A stretch of 5,619 nt of DNA from assembly GCA_030824725.1 (NCBI GenBank), contig JAPJRE010000277.1, positions 1-5,619 on the forward strand, read 5' to 3'. Both the position numbers and the translations under genes were made by a program. Under the pieces are notes generated by a model. That model was not told where the DNA came from and did no database searches. It saw only the letters and a program-made list of their open reading frames with translations. This document shows, in pieces, positions 5,591 through 5,619 of this stretch. The stretch comes from Sphingomonas sp. GTDB lineage: Bacteria; Pseudomonadota; Alphaproteobacteria; Sphingomonadales; Sphingomonadaceae. Within the stretch, counting starts at the first letter, position 1, and each line of letters opens with the position of its first letter.

Positions 5591-5619
5591 CCCCTCCCGC
5601 TTGCGGGAGGGGTTAGGGG
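5591..5619 (+). repeat. GC-rich hairpin with repeat-like tail, cut by window edge
   Basis: CCCCTCCCGC (5591-5600) pairs perfectly with GCGGGAGGGG (5603-5612) across TT and is followed by TTAGGGG to the window end. It starts 3 bases after the rarD stop, so it may end or protect the transcript, but there is no T-run within the window. The GGGAGGGG-TTAGG tail resembles the GGGAGGGGG-TTGGG tail of the repeat inside bkdB, suggesting one dispersed repeat family. Terminator function is possible but unproven. Confidence 0.55.

Noticed and set aside
1..5619. CRISPR array, tRNA, rRNA, integrase or other mobile gene
   Set aside because: No regularly spaced repeats, no cloverleaf or rRNA-like segments, and no transposase or integrase motifs were seen; coding sequence covers almost the whole window.

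Overview
The window is a compact, high-GC stretch of chromosome that most resembles an alphaproteobacterium of the Sphingomonadales. This rests on codon choice, protein-level resemblance recalled from family knowledge, and a GTTC-N7-GTTC LexA box, which is the alphaproteobacterial type. No database search was possible, so the taxonomic call is an inference.

Layout. Positions 1-548 (minus strand) hold the N-terminal part of an ImuA-type SOS mutagenesis protein, whose C-terminus runs off the left edge. Positions 549-758 form a divergent intergenic region. It carries a LexA operator (589-603) lying over the -10 of a candidate imuA promoter, plus several short dyads and repeats and a weak candidate promoter facing right. 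Positions 759-4344 (plus strand) are a tightly packed branched-chain 2-oxoacid dehydrogenase set: E1 alpha (bkdA1), E1 beta (bkdA2) and lipoyl acyltransferase E2 (bkdB). A YciI-family small protein (4347-4646) follows only 2 bases after E2, and a RarD/EamA-type 10-TM permease (4694-5587) follows after 47 bases. The window ends in a GC-rich hairpin with a repeat-like tail.

How the genes work together. E1 alpha and E1 beta form the thiamine-diphosphate decarboxylase that acts on the 2-oxoacids of valine, leucine and isoleucine. E2 carries the acyl group on lipoyl-lysine and passes it to CoA. The third component, E3 (dihydrolipoamide dehydrogenase), is not in the window, so it must be encoded further away or shared with another complex. 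yciI and rarD look co-transcribed or at least co-directional, but no functional link to the dehydrogenase can be shown. imuA belongs to a separate, SOS-controlled unit transcribed leftward.

The main oddity is inside bkdB. Two copies of a GC-rich hairpin repeat lie in inverted orientation, in frame, in the linker between the lipoyl and E3/E1-binding domains. This resembles a REP doublet (REPIN-like) that has become protein-coding. A related hairpin stands at the right end of the window. No wholly new system was found; the rest is recognisable metabolism plus an SOS promoter.
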